Of a DNA stretch of 64,000 bases, positions 34,827-46,619 are shown one piece after another. The stretch spans positions 570,570,577 to 570,634,576 of the forward strand of contig CM060915.1 in NCBI GenBank assembly GCA_030737875.1. The letters run 5' to 3'. The stretch comes from Allium sativum (lineage: Eukaryota; Streptophyta; Magnoliopsida; Asparagales; Amaryllidaceae). The translations under genes and the position numbers were made by a program. The notes below the pieces were generated by a model, which saw only the letters and a program-made list of their open reading frames with translations, had not been told where the DNA came from and ran no database searches. Numbering within the stretch: the stretch's first letter is position 1; every line of letters starts with the position of its first letter.

Positions 34827-37149
34827 TTACCAAGCAAAGAGTTCAGGATACGTCTTCCTAGTACTCTCCTCTGTTTCCCAAGTACAGTCACTCTCATTCT
34901 CTCCCCACTGAAGCTTTACTAGTTTCACCGCTTTCCTTCGAAGTAGCTTCGTATCGTACTCGACATTACGCATCGGCTTGCGGTTCCCTACCTCCTCAGG
35001 TCCTACTTCGGCATCGTCCAACTGACCAAGTGAAATAGTCATATCGGGGTCGTGCACAAACTTCCTTAACGAGGAGACATGAAATACATTGTGAACTCCT
35101 GCCATCTTGTCTGGTAACTCTACCTTATATGCCAAATTTCCAACTTGCTCAATAACCGGGAATGGACTAACAAATCTTAGTGCCAACTTTCCTCTTTTAC
35201 CAAAACGAATCACACTCTTCAACGGAGAAATCTTGACGAGTACCATGTCACCCACGGAGAACTTAAATCTCTTCGTCTCTTATCAGTATAACTCCTCTAC
35301 CTATCTTGAGTGGTCTTCTAATACTCGATTCACCCTATCTGTTTGACCGTCGATACCCACCTCCCTCCTAGAGATGATTTCCAATAGGTTAGGACCGTTC
35401 CTCTGACTGGAACCAACCCACTCAATCAAAATCGATCTAATCGTCAAGCTTACTAGCGTTTCTGAATCCAATTCGCTCTTAGGTCTAAAATCATATTCCG
35501 TGATATACTCTAGTTGCTTCCAACCTAGAAACATAACCCTTAGACTGACATGTCTCCAACTCAATGCACTCGATGAAAAATCGCCACAACTATTTATCTC
35601 TCACGTAAACCATCCTTGTCGGACTCGACATTCCCAAAGCACAAGCCCCAAAGGCCTAAACCAATATCAGACAAGCACCCAAGGAATATCTCCTCCGAAT
35701 TCAGAAAATCTACGTGATATGATACTAGCAAAACAACCAAACAAAAGCTTGATTCTTCTTTGTCAACTGAGTCAACGGTGCTGCTATCTTGGAAAAATCT
35801 TGGATGAACTTACGATAATGTCCAGCTAATCCCAAGAAACTTCTTACGTCTGTTACATTCTTGGGCGTAACCCAATCTTTCGCCGTAGCCACTTTTGAAG
35901 GATCAACGGCAATACCATTCTCTGAAACGACATGGCCCAAGAATCTCGCTTCTCTTCTCTAGAAGTGACACTTAGAAAACTTTGCTTTCAATTGGTGTTT
36001 TCTCAACACCTCCATCACTACTCTTAAATGTTCCTTGTGTTCTTCCTCTGTCCTCGAATAGACCAAAATATCATCAACGAATACAAGGACAAACTTATTC
36101 AACTGGTCTCTAAATACCCTATTCATAAGATCCACAAAATATGCTGGGGCATTGGTCAGCCCGAATGGCATGACCAACCACTCATAAAATCCAGACGGCG
36201 TCCGAAATGCCGTTTTAGCTATACTCTCAGCTTCCACTCTAAGCTGATGAAAACCTGTCGCGAGATCTAACTGAGAAAATACTCTCGCGCCACTCAACTG
36301 ATCGAACAAATCATCTATCCGCGGTAGAGGATACTTGTTCTTCCTCGTCACTTTATTCAACTCGCGGTAGTCTACACACAAACGAAGGGAACCATCCGCC
36401 TTGGTAGCAAACACAACTGGTGCTCCCCATTCAGAAACACTCCTTCTGATAAATCCCTTCTCCAAAAGATCGCTGACTTGCACCTCGAGCTCTCGCTGCT
36501 CCCTTGGTGTCATACGACGAAGTGGCATCACTATAGGCCTGGCATCTTTTACCAAATCAATACGGAACTCAATCTCTCGGTGTGGTGGAAGTCCGGTCAC
36601 TTCTTCGAAAACATCCGGATACTGGCCAACCACGGGCAAACCTGACAACTCACTATGCGGAATGTCGAGGGAGTTTAGAAAACTAGCCAATACCCCCTTA
36701 CTGGGTAGACCACCAAACACTATCCTCCGCCCATCATCCGCTCTAGCTGTCACTAAAAAGCCCTCACAGTCTACCACCACCCCGTATCTTTGGAGCCAAT
36801 CTACTCCCAAAATAATGCCAAACCCAGTAAAGCCCAAAACAAAGCAATCACAAATAAACATGCATCCATGACTCGATAAGACCACGTTACGACAAATCAT
36901 GCTAAGGCTAGTCGAACCACCGATCGGGTTTGTCACTACTAAAGGTCTATCGACTATCTCGAGTTCCAATTCCAACCTATCTACCAGGTCACTAGATACG
37001 AAAGAACTGGAAGCTCCGGTATCAAACAAAACTCTAACAGGAACGTCATAAACAGAAAGCATACCTTGGATAACAACATTCTTTCCCTTCTCTGCCGCAG
37101 TTGGGGCATTCGACAAAGAAGGAACAACACTGGTGGCATATGCTTTCAC
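34827..37149 (-). pseudogene. Element B pol remnant
   Basis: Minus-strand pol with multiple breaks. Protease motif [13 protein letters not shown] and RT with [10 protein letters not shown] lie in one frame from 37149. A TAG at 35961..35959 interrupts RT after KFSKCHF. The frame resumes to about 35740, where it ends at FVW. A 152-bp segment shared with element D (35577-35728) follows. Then comes a short linker region (LGWKQLEYITEYDF, about 35517 leftwards) that jumps directly to the integrase block [12 protein letters not shown] (about 35345), so RNase H and most of integrase, including the zinc finger and first two catalytic Asp residues, are missing. The C-terminal part (35255-34827) keeps the GDMVLVKISPL block and a chromodomain-like end. 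It cannot make a working polyprotein. Confidence 0.9.
35577..35728 (-). repeat. 152-bp segment shared with element D
   Basis: Gap-free match to 57816-57967 (D, opposite strand in the window, same orientation relative to each element). About 20 mismatches by hand count, roughly 87% identity. It has no counterpart in the intact pol of element A and no retroviral motif. On the antisense side about 50 codons are open in both copies, but substitutions are mostly amino-acid changing. Origin unknown; possibly a captured gene fragment or another repeat. Confidence 0.75.
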
Positions 37150-38114
37150 GATCTGCTTCTCCCTAGGAGGTTGTGGACATTCATTCTTGTGATGTCCCGC
37201 CTGGCCGCAATTAAAGCACTTCCTTTCCGCAGGCTTTTCTTGACAATCTCTAGCATAATGGCCCTTCTTGCCACAACTAAAGCACTCGCCATCTTTCTTA
37301 TTTTTCTTTTTCTGACCATCCTTAACCTGGTCTTGTTTCCTCTTGCTCTGAGAATTTTCTTGCCTTCACCACTTGCTTGCGGCTTTGGCTCCTCTGTAGA
37401 TGCAATAGCAACCTCAGTCTTCGACTTAGGGAAAAGGCTCTCAGACCTTAATGCTTTTCTTACAATAGACTCAAACGTCTCGTCGATATGGTTTACAAGT
37501 CTTTTCCCCAAGTACCCATCCAAGCCAATTATAAACTTCTTGTTCTTCTTCTCGACTGTATCGATAAGGGACAATCCATATTTCGATAAAGTGTTGAATT
37601 CAGCAATATACTCCGAGACTGCCCTGCCATTCTGCTTAAGCTCTAAGAACCTCCTGAACAATTCTGATCTATGGGCAGCTGGAATGAATTTTTTGCTGAA
37701 ACGAGTCATAAACTGATTCCAAGTAACTTGATTCCCTGGAGTAGCTGCCTTAATAGCGTTCCACCAATTCATAGCTCGTCCTTGCAATTGACGGGATGCT
37801 AGCATTCTCTTCATCTCATCCTCGATTCCCAAATCTTCAAAGATGCGCTCACAACTATCAAGCCAATCTTGAACTTCTGTAGCCGACTCCGTTCCGTGGA
37901 ACGGCTTCCCACCAAGACTAGTATAATCCTTGTTAAGCTTGGCGAAATCGGCCCTAGGCGCCTACACCGCTGCACCACCACCATTAACAGCATTAGGGAC
38001 TGCTCCTTGCACTTCCCTAAGCATCTCTCTCATGAGGTTAGTAAACATCGTCCTCATCTCAGCAGCATCCCCATTATTAGCTCCTCTACCAGTACCCCTC
38101 GTATATCGGCTCAT
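37150..38114 (-). pseudogene. Element B gag remnant
   Basis: Probable start MSRYTRGTGRG at 38114 after a roughly 190-nt leader from the PBS, similar to the leader in element A. A TAG at 37964..37962 interrupts the N-terminus. The capsid region (QGRAMNWWNAIKAATPG and FMTRFSKKFIP) is in the frame ending at 37146. A frameshift near 37370 puts the two CCHC zinc knuckles (37239-37285 and 37177-37218) in another frame, which then continues into protease. Homologous to the Gag of element A but clearly diverged. Confidence 0.85.
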
Positions 38115-38306
38115 CGTCCAATCTGTACAGAGAAAACGATTAACCCTCTTCTTTGTGGTGTCAGTGCAGTGCAACCCTATCTTTATCTATACTAGTAGTA
38201 TATATATATAGCTTTCTGAAAACCAAAATAATCACAAATACGCGCTCTCATATACGTGTACTATCTCTCCCTATTGTCTTTCCCTAGGTGAACTACGCAA
38301 CCTAGA

Positions 38307-38318
38307 GCTCTGATACCA
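38307..38318 (-). other. Primer-binding site of element B
   Basis: Plus-strand GCTCTGATACCA, two bases from the 5' LTR edge at 38321; initiator Met-tRNA type. Confidence 0.9.
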
Positions 38319-38320
38319 AG

Positions 38321-40965
38321 TGTGACGGCCCGCCCCGCACCAGTCGACATTTCACTGAGATGCGCTGTACTGATGTCCAACCAGCACGGAACGGTCGCCA
38401 AAAGAAAGGAAAAGGATAGAGATTTGAAGAATTGAATTAGCACAGAATCTGTAACATATTTCACAGCGCATGGAATAAAATATAATAATAATATACTTGA
38501 CATAAACATGCGAGACAGTGCATAAGCTGAAAACTGAATCAGAACCATTATAGCAGCGGAAATCCAAAATACAGCTTATTACAACTTAAAAATACTGTCT
38601 CTAAAGCAAAAAGGAAAGGTACACTACTAATGCCCAAAGTAGTGACCAGCTGCGACACAGGGAGAATATCTATATATCATACATAGAAGCCTCCTGCTCG
38701 TCTCCGGATCAGCTACTCGTGCATACCACCTAACATGTCTCTAGTCTGCTCGTGTGAGCACCCAGAGTAATAAGAAGAGACATAAAACTCTGGGTCATAC
38801 AAAAGTCTGGTATGAGCGATAAGCAACTAAACAGAACAATAACATGCATACTAAACCATACCTGAACCTGGACCTGCAACCAAAGAGTTAGCACTACATA
38901 CTGTACAATACTCTAAGGTGCCTCAAAACAAGTGGTGTAAAGATACGGGGGTGGGGGTGTGCATGTCATAATGATAGCAAACAAATCAATCATAGCAATC
39001 ATCCTCACATCTCTCACTCAGTGCGTAAAGCATACGATGTCCACCACTATAAATCACTAGACTCATCGAAGTAGTGACGGAGTTCGACTCTGTACAACTA
39101 CTGCTACAACCAAGCTTACCCACATGGAATCATGACCAAACCTTTTCAATGATCCCACTTCATTGGTCCATAGCTACTTTTAGTCGTACCTAGGTCACTA
39201 CATATTGTGACCCTGAATCCGTTCACATACTTCCCATACATAGTGATCCAAAGATACAGACATCGACAACTCCTTAGCACATGTTCCGCAGCAAAGCCCA
39301 ATCATGAAGTGAACTCATTGGTTCCCTACTGGGTCCGGGATCCTGAGCTCTAACTTCCATTTGGACTACCTTTGCATCTCGGGTTATTGGTTTCCTCCTG
39401 TTCGGGTCGGTCGGTCAAGAACCTTTCATTCTGGTCGGTTTTCATCATCTCTACCCTGGTCGGTCGGTATTGCCCCCTGGTCGGTCGAACACTTCACCAT
39501 TCCTGGTCGGTCGTACTTCACCATCCCTGGTCGGTCGAACACTTCACCATTCCTGGTCGGTCGTACTTCACCATTCCTGGTCGGTCGTACTTCACCATCC
39601 CTGGTCGGTCGAACACCTTCACCATTCCTGGTCGGTCGTACTTCACCATTCCTGGTCGGTCGTACTTCACCATCCCTGGTCGGTCGAACACCTTCATACA
39701 GGGTCGGTCGTGATGTCCACCTTCTATTGGGGTCGGTCGTGAGCTCGGGTCGGTCGGTCAAAACCCTCCCCTGGTCGGTCTAACTCGACCCGAAGAAAAC
39801 CTACACCATTTCAGCAAGCTATTTTCGCCTCTCGACGGCGTTTTCAACCATTCTAACTTTATAATGCAATCATAAATCATGTCAAACAGTCATAGCAACA
39901 TATGGGATAGACCACAAACACCAAAACATAAATCATAGCATGTGAAATAGATCAAACATACCCAAAAACCATATTTTTCCCTTAAGCATGTTCAAGCAAA
40001 CTTAATGATAGAATTAACAAAATTTAACCGAATTAGCCAAATTTTCTAATAGAGGTCTAAAATAATATTTTAGAATTTATAAATATTTTTCCAGGTTTTT
40101 AACATGCATAAATTCGCTAATTTCCACTAATCACCCCTTAATCCCCCAAATTCCGGGATTTGCAAAATTAGTCGAAATTAACCCAAATTCGTATCAGAGG
40201 CATAAAATGATGTTTTAGAATTTTAGGAATTTTTCTAGATTTTTCTGAGTTATAATTTCGCTAATCTTCGCTAATTACCCTAATTAGCCGTAATTAGTGT
40301 AAAACAAAGCAAATCACTCACCTTTGCCACAATTTAACTTTCAAACTGAAACTCCTCTGATATAGATCCAATCTCTATGTGTTCCAGCAGCTCTATTCCA
40401 AATCCTATGCTAATTCGCCTTGATTTGATGTAGTTTTGCTTAATCTTTGATTAGAAAGTGATTAGAGGTGATTTGGAATGATTCTAGATGTTGGAGGCCA
40501 TGACTAGGGTTGAAGAAAATAAGTGGCGGTTGGAAAAATGAAGTAAAAACCGAAATCCTAACCCTACCAGCCCTTAAATACCACTAATCCCGAAATCCCC
40601 CAATGGGCCTAATTACTAACTACCCGGTTAAGCCCAATTAAGCTGTTTTTCACCATCTGAAACTTGTTTCAGCCATATCTCCCAAACTGTGAGTCCGTTT
40701 GGCTATTGTGACCACTCTACGGAAAGAGAAACCATCATCTGGAGCCAATGGAAGTGGTTTCAGGTCAAAATTCCTTTCCAGTCAAAAGTTATGGCCAAAA
40801 CAGTGCCAACTAGGGGTAAAATGGTCATTTAAAAATCGGGAAAAATCATGAACGTGGGAAATGACCCCAATAGTCGTCTCCCAAAGTTACATGACCATAC
40901 GACTTCGTATGTGAAAGAAATAAATATCCTACGATCCTATGATGCGTAGAATACGGGTCGTTACA
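38321..40965 (-). repeat. Element B 5' LTR
   Basis: Copy of 32032-34670 with substitutions throughout and a 6-bp indel near 38867. Contains the CCTGGTCGGTCG array at 39486-39695. The minus-strand TATA-like TATTTAAG lies near 40575. Confidence 0.93.
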
Positions 40966-42980
40966 ACCTGCGAGTATGTTATGAGGAGAGGTTCAGAACA
41001 CAAGTTCTGGTGACTGGATTTAAACTATACATTTTGGATAACCCTACATATACCGTTCAATCATATTTTCTCATTTATTAGGTTACTTGGGTTAACAGCA
41101 CTAAAAGCCTACATACTTGTCGTACCCATTTACTCCCCCGTGGATTAGCCTAATAAAGCATATATGTAGGTACCCCAAAATTAAGGTACACCCCATGGTA
41201 CCCTACTCGCACGGTCTCCGCCGTAACGCCACAGAAATATACGCAGTCCCTCATCCTACGTCGAAGTGACGTACGATCTCTATATAACAACCCTACGTTA
41301 CGCATAGAACCTCCACTGCCATGCTACGAATACGTATGGACTGCCACCTTAGACTGAATCAGATCACAGAGTAATGCCCTAGAGTCTACGGTACACCATC
41401 TAGAGCAGACATGCATGTATCTAGACTTTCCTACATACGTTTCGACAATCGTACTCGATGCCTTAACCGCACATAACCTCTAATGTGCACCGAGTTCCGT
41501 GGCAGGGAAGTAAAAGAAACACAGAACTCGGTCGAGAGCTTTTCCATATTTGTACAGCCTTTAAGGGCCTCAAAATACAGATATCCCTCGGGTCTGTCTT
41601 CCATGGTGGCTATGGCCCCACCTCAGCCCTCCCTCAACTAGTAAAGACTACAAGAGTTAAGCGACTTACCCCTAACAAACAATCTAAACATCCAGTTGGC
41701 GTCTCCCCTCAACCACCATGCCTCGATAGTGAAAGGTTAATGGTATCTTGGGTTTAGCTCTAGTCTTTTCGCATCCCACTGACTGCCGATGACGGGTACC
41801 CAACGATCTACTATCCTTGTTGGACCTGACCTTGCCTCCCATTGATGCAATCGTCGAATCATCCTAGTGTCACCTCGTCATAACAATCTGACTGCAAAGC
41901 TACTTTTACAATCAAGGCCCACTGACCTGGTAGTAACGCGCAGACCGAACCTCTGCGAGCACAGCCTAAACATTTGCCACCGCACAGAGGACTACTAGGA
42001 GAATCTTACGCATTTCAAGAAGCCGTGTGCTTCCCCTTCCAGTCCTTCGAAGCTAATGGAACAATCAGATGGACGTGCGCTCCTCTCGTGCCTCATGACA
42101 CCGCGATGATCTACCCCGTTGGGTTATTCACCTCAAATGTGCGGACTAGTCAAAGCGCCTTATTTTAATATGTTATTAGACCCTATGTCTAAGCATTCTA
42201 TTATGCGCTTGCTTTACCTCATCAAGTCTCCAGTTAACTTGGTTATTCCCATTCACATTAACTTCTTATTCAAATTACCAAGTTCTTCTCGCTTATTAAT
42301 TTATGTCAACTCATTTAAATTTATTAATAAGCCCATAACATGTTATTGTGTAGATTGTAATCCAAGGCCCGTAATCTACAATCTCTTAATATTATTCATA
42401 GTACAATAACATGTTCTTACTTAATACATAATTAAGTATAACTCAATTCACATGTTTTTTATTTAACATGTCACATATTATTTATGATTAAATATAAAAC
42501 TTATTTCATTTCATAAGTTTTGCCTCATTATTTCTCATTTAATCATAATTCCATCTTATACTGTCATTACAACTTATCATTGTTCACTTATTAACTTAGT
42601 TCTCTTAACTAAGGTTTACTAATAAGTTTCCTTTCCACAAAAATAACTATGTTGTCCTTATCAGCATATTTCAATTTCTCGTACTCATAGGTAACATAAT
42701 TTACGATTAAGTACAACTTATATTATTACATAAATTATTCCATTTTATCGTTTATTATAACCTAAGTTATAATTTCCACTTGTCCCTAGGACAAGCCTAC
42801 CTATTATATAACATTCTCATTAATGTAATTTATTTATAATAGGTTATTATCATTCCCCGTTCATTCCAATCCTTTTACTGTTGTAACTTTTATTCAATTC
42901 CATTCGTTTCTATTAATTACAATCAATGTCATTTGTTCCTATCCTTTTATATTCATATATTTATATATATGCTTATGTAC

Positions 42981-43080
42981 TAGACCTCTCATGTTAAGCC
43001 TACCACTTGTGGATGTTGGATTTGCCGGGAGGTTCCAGGCAGACTTCTTCGACAAGTTGACTTAACCTCGTGTCTTAGCA
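42981..43080 (-). other. Structured LTR module H1
   Basis: Minus-strand copy of the module seen in A and D. Middle stem GTTAAG/CTTAAC (42993-42998/43061-43066) and inner stem ACTTGT/ACAAGT (43005-43010/43052-43057) are perfect. The outer stem CTAAGAC with GTCTAG has a bulge. Loop core TGCCTGGAACCTCCCGGC on the minus strand, with the conserved CGAGG and TGAGAGG flanks. Confidence 0.6.
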
Positions 43081-43100
43081 CCGTTACATGTTTTATTTAC

Positions 43101-43205
43101 GCACTAGTCCCGTCACATTAAATTAACAACTTGTGGATGTTGGATTTGCCGGGCGGTTCCGGGCAGACTTCCATCACAAGTTGAATTTAACCTCGTGTCT
43201 AAGTG
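43101..43205 (-). other. Structured LTR module H2
   Basis: Second copy in H. Middle stem TTAAATT/AATTTAA (43118-43124/43184-43190) and inner stem CAACTTGTG/CACAAGTTG (43127-43135/43175-43183) are perfect. Loop core TGCCCGGAACCGCCCGGC on the minus strand. Different stem bases from H1, same architecture. Confidence 0.65.
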
Positions 43206-44022
43206 TAGTTACAGTTTTCTATTTACTGTAAATTTTCTATATAATTTAGACGTGTCCATTCTTTCAAATTTTTACTGTAATTTATACTTTACATGTCATC
43301 ATATTAAGCCCATTCTATGTCATATGTTCTTCCCATCATATAGTTAATTTCATCTCAAAGTAACATGTGATCATCAAATCATGCAATTATTCTAACTTAA
43401 CATGTAATTATTCTCATTTCTCTAATTAAGCGTTCAAGCACATAATTGTCACAAGCTAACATGTAATTATAACAACAGTAATCGCTACACGTATTTTTAA
43501 CAAGTTTACATGTCAATAGGTGAACATTTTAGCACATTAAGCATTTCAACATATAATTTTTCCAACATATTAATATTTTAACATGTCATAGTAGCGTTTA
43601 ACACTTTTACATTCCATAATATAGGGGAATGTTAAACGATAATATACCATTATCAAAAATGATATAACTTAAATCCACTCACCTAAATTTGCTTTCCAAA
43701 TCTTGAATTTGGTCCAGATCTCAGTATTCCATGGTCCTCCTAACTGAATTTAGAACCTAGCAACCATGGATCCACAATTCTTACTAAAAGAAAAATGGAA
43801 GAAAGAGGAGAAAACTAGAATAAACCAGATCTAAGAAATTACCTTAATTTGAATATGATTCTGAACACCTCCTTATTAATATTCATCTTTTTCCTCCAGA
43901 TCTTGATTCAGAATTTTCCTAAACTAATTATCTTATTTTTATGAAGAGATTTGAGGAAGAAGAATGACAGAGTATAGGCGTTGCCTCAGAAATATGAGAT
44001 TTAGGCTTAGACTCTACAAGCT

Positions 44023-44030
44023 TATTTATA
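44023..44030 (-). promoter_or_regulatory. TATA box of element H LTR
   Basis: TATAAATA on the minus strand, 440 bp from the LTR start at 44470 and about 100 bp downstream of the GTCGAC array. Confidence 0.55.
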
Positions 44031-44097
44031 GGTGCTCAGCAACGTATTTGGTAAAAGAAATATTCCACGTTCGCTGCAGGAATTTACCCTAGATCTC

Positions 44098-44192
44098 GGG
44101 GGGGAGGGGGGAGGGGGGGCGACATCGGGATCGACCCATGGGTCGACACCGCCCTTATGGTGTCGACACATGGGTCGACACCCAAAGGTAAG
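44098..44192 (-). promoter_or_regulatory. G-run and GTCGAC palindrome array, element H
   Basis: On the plus strand, a run of G-tracts (44098-44119) is followed by three GTCGAC sites and the palindrome CGACCCATGGGTCG. The array is 280-340 bp from the LTR start, the same zone as in A and D. The G-run could form a G-quadruplex on the plus strand. Confidence 0.55.
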
Positions 44193-44470
44193 GGACGACC
44201 CCCAACGGGTCTCTTTCCCACCTTTGTTCCCAAATTCGTAAATTTTGATTTTTGGATTATTTTATTTAAATATATTGAGCCTTATGCGTATAAGGCAAAC
44301 TTCCAAAGCTCACAACTTCTTCATACGTTATCTGTTTTGTACAAACTTGTGTCCATTTGAACCAAAATTCTGAGACGAACGCAACGGTGATGCTGGTTCC
44401 GCTTAATTTTGGATATTTAATTAAGTTATTCTTATTATATTATCTTTAACTAAAAATACAGGGTGTTACA

Positions 44471-46615
44471 TTCGCCGTCTTCAGGTGGATATAATTGTGT
44501 GTCGATCCTGTATCGATAAGAATCCAAGTAGGATTCATTGATTGATGATGGTAAACGAATTGCGCGAGGGTGGGGAGAGCCGATTAATGCATGGAAGGAT
44601 ATTTCTTGTAGAGAGTCTTGGGCTGTGTTGGTGATGTCGCAGAATTCGGTGGCGGTGGTATCCGGTGCAACTGGAGGGCCGTCATCAGAATGAAGATCAG
44701 GAAGTATCATTAAAATGTGTGTGGGTTTACATCTGTAGCCAAATTGGTATTTCTCATCACAATTAAAGTAAATCCCCTGCTGTTTTCGAGCATTCATCTC
44801 AGCTTGTGAAAGTTGTTTTATAGGAATGTTTGGTTTGGAATTGGGTGCTAAAGGTGTTTGATTAAATGTTTGAGTGGGTGGAGAGGAGGTAGTTGATTTC
44901 TAGAATGTTGTATGGGGTTTAGAAGATGAAAAATTAGCTAGGTCTGTGTGCTTTCATTCAATGAGCTTGGCTATTTCAGTTGCGTCAAATATGGCGTTTG
45001 GTTTAAGGATGTGGAGTTCATTTTGGATGTGTGGTTTTAGGCCAGAGTTGAAACATTGGAGAATCGATCCGGATGATAATGTGGTGATGCGGATACACAG
45101 GGTTTCAAATGTGGACTGGTAGCTCTTGACTGTGGACAGCTGTTTAAGTTTGAACAGTGTTGCTTGGGGATTTAAGAACGTGGGTGGGCCCAAACACTGC
45201 TCGATGGCTTTCGTCAGTGCTGCCCACGAAGTAAGTTGTTAATTCCGATGCGATCATCGTTGCCTACTGTTACCACAAAAGAGCTCGCCCCGTTGGACTC
45301 CAGTCCTAGGAATTTCGCCGTCTTCGGGTGGATATAATTGTGTGTCGATCCTGTATCGATAAGGAACAAAATAGGATTTCCACTGATTGATCCTGGTAAA
45401 TGAATTGTACGAGGGTGGGGAGAGCCAGTTAATGCGTGGAGGGATATTTCTTGTGGAGAGTCTTGGGTTGTGTCGGTGATGTCGTAGGATTCAGTGGCGG
45501 TGGTATCCGGTGCCGTTGGAGGGCTGCCATCAGAATTAACATCAGGAAGTATCATTAAAATGTGTGTGGGTTTACATTTGTGGCCAAATTAGTATTTCTC
45601 ATCACAATTAAAGCAAATCCCCTCCTGCTTGCCAGCATTCATCTCAGCTTGAGAAAGTTGTTTTATAAGAATGTTTGGTTTGGAATTGGGTGTTGACGGT
45701 GTTTGATTAAATGTTTGAGTAGGTAGAGAGGAGATAGTTGATTTCTGGAATGGTGTATGGGGTTTAAAGATGGAAATTTAGCTAGGTCTGTGTGCTTTCA
45801 TTCAATGAGCTTGGTTGTTTCAATTGCGTCGGGTATGGTGTTTGGTTTAAGGATGTGGAGTTCATTTTGGATGTGTGGTTTTAGGCCAGAGATGAAACAT
45901 TGGAGAATCGATTCGGGTGATAATGTGGTGATGTGGTTGCACAGGGTTTCAAATGTGGACTGGTAGTTCTCGACTGTAGTCAGTTGTTTAAGTTTGAACA
46001 GTGTTGCTTGGGGATTTAAGAATGTGGGTGGGCCGAAACGCTGCTCGATGACCTTCGTCAGTGCTACCCATGAAGTAAGGTGTTTATTCCGACGCATCCA
46101 CTGAAACCAGGATAATGTTTGTCCTTGCATGTGAAAACTAGCGAGATCGATGCGTTGGTCTTCATAAGTGGAGTAATAAGCAAAAAAACAGTCGGCCTGG
46201 AAGATCCAGTCGTGGGGGTTTGTACCGTCGAACTGGGATAGTGAACATTTGGGTGTACGAGTGGCTGTGGAGTCGGGGTTGGAGAGTATTTGGGGTTGGT
46301 GGAATTGGGATGGTATGTAGTGGAGGACTGATTGGTTGGGGATAAGAGTTGTTGGTTGTCGAGCTTTCGGTAAATGTCTTGAAGAGCGGCTTGGATGTCA
46401 ATAATATCATCATGTTGGGTTTCTAGCATGGAACTACGGCTGGCTTGTGTGTTTTGGATTGTGGTGATTTTTTCATGGTGTTGGGATAATTGTTGAAGGG
46501 CGTCATCGACTTTGGTCATGGTGATGGTCACACAGCTGATTACAGCTGAGCTCACTAACAGAGAGGGCTTCCACTGCGTCACTTCAACCATATGTGCCAA
46601 TAGCTCCTTCTCCAA
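44471..46615 (-). pseudogene. Eroded chromovirus gag/protease remnant with tandem duplication
   Basis: Minus-strand Ty3/gypsy-type fragments. The Gag N-terminal region starts near 46518 (MTKVDDALQQLSQ), with a second block SWFQWMRRNKHLTSWVALTK. A CCHC knuckle of the form CFNCDEKY-FGHKC lies near 45565-45620 with a stop inside. The protease motif LFLIDTGSTHNYIHP is near 45335-45375. An 843-bp unit (Gag C-terminus, knuckle, protease start) is present twice: about 45314-46091 and 44471-45247. The second copy is cut by the LTR of H at 44470. The CDEKY knuckle is typical of other chromovirus lineages (Reina/CRM-like) rather than A, B and D. No LTRs or RT were found. Confidence 0.75.
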
Positions 46616-46619
46616 TAGA

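Larger units (their letters stand above)
32032..40965 (-). mobile_element. Element B: complete but coding-defective Ty3/gypsy chromovirus
   Basis: 8.93-kb element on the minus strand: 5' LTR 38321-40965 (2645 bp), PBS, broken gag-pol, PPT, 3' LTR 32032-34670 (2639 bp). Flanking pentamers are ACATG (32027-32031) and ACCTG (40966-40970), one mismatch, taken as the target duplication. The LTRs differ at roughly 40 sites by hand count (about 1.5%), making B the oldest of the three complete elements here. It sits inside the LTR of element H. Confidence 0.93.
31864..44470 (-). mobile_element. Element H 5' LTR (3.7 kb), split by element B
   Basis: Minus-oriented LTR: 31864-32031 plus 40971-44470, about 3668 bp after removing B and one target copy. 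Ends are TGTAACACCC (44470 leftwards) and GGGTTGTTACA (31864), with the PBS adjacent. It shares with A and D the 'gcgttcgtctc' block (about 44370-44382), a GTCGAC array, a TATA box and two structured modules, so it is a third member of that LTR group. It inserted into the chromovirus remnant at 44471. Open stretches within it (for example 41485-41757) show no protein signature. Confidence 0.75.

Noticed and set aside
37066..37716. 216-codon plus-strand open stretch
   Set aside because: It is the antisense of the gag/protease region of element B, which is clearly the coding strand.
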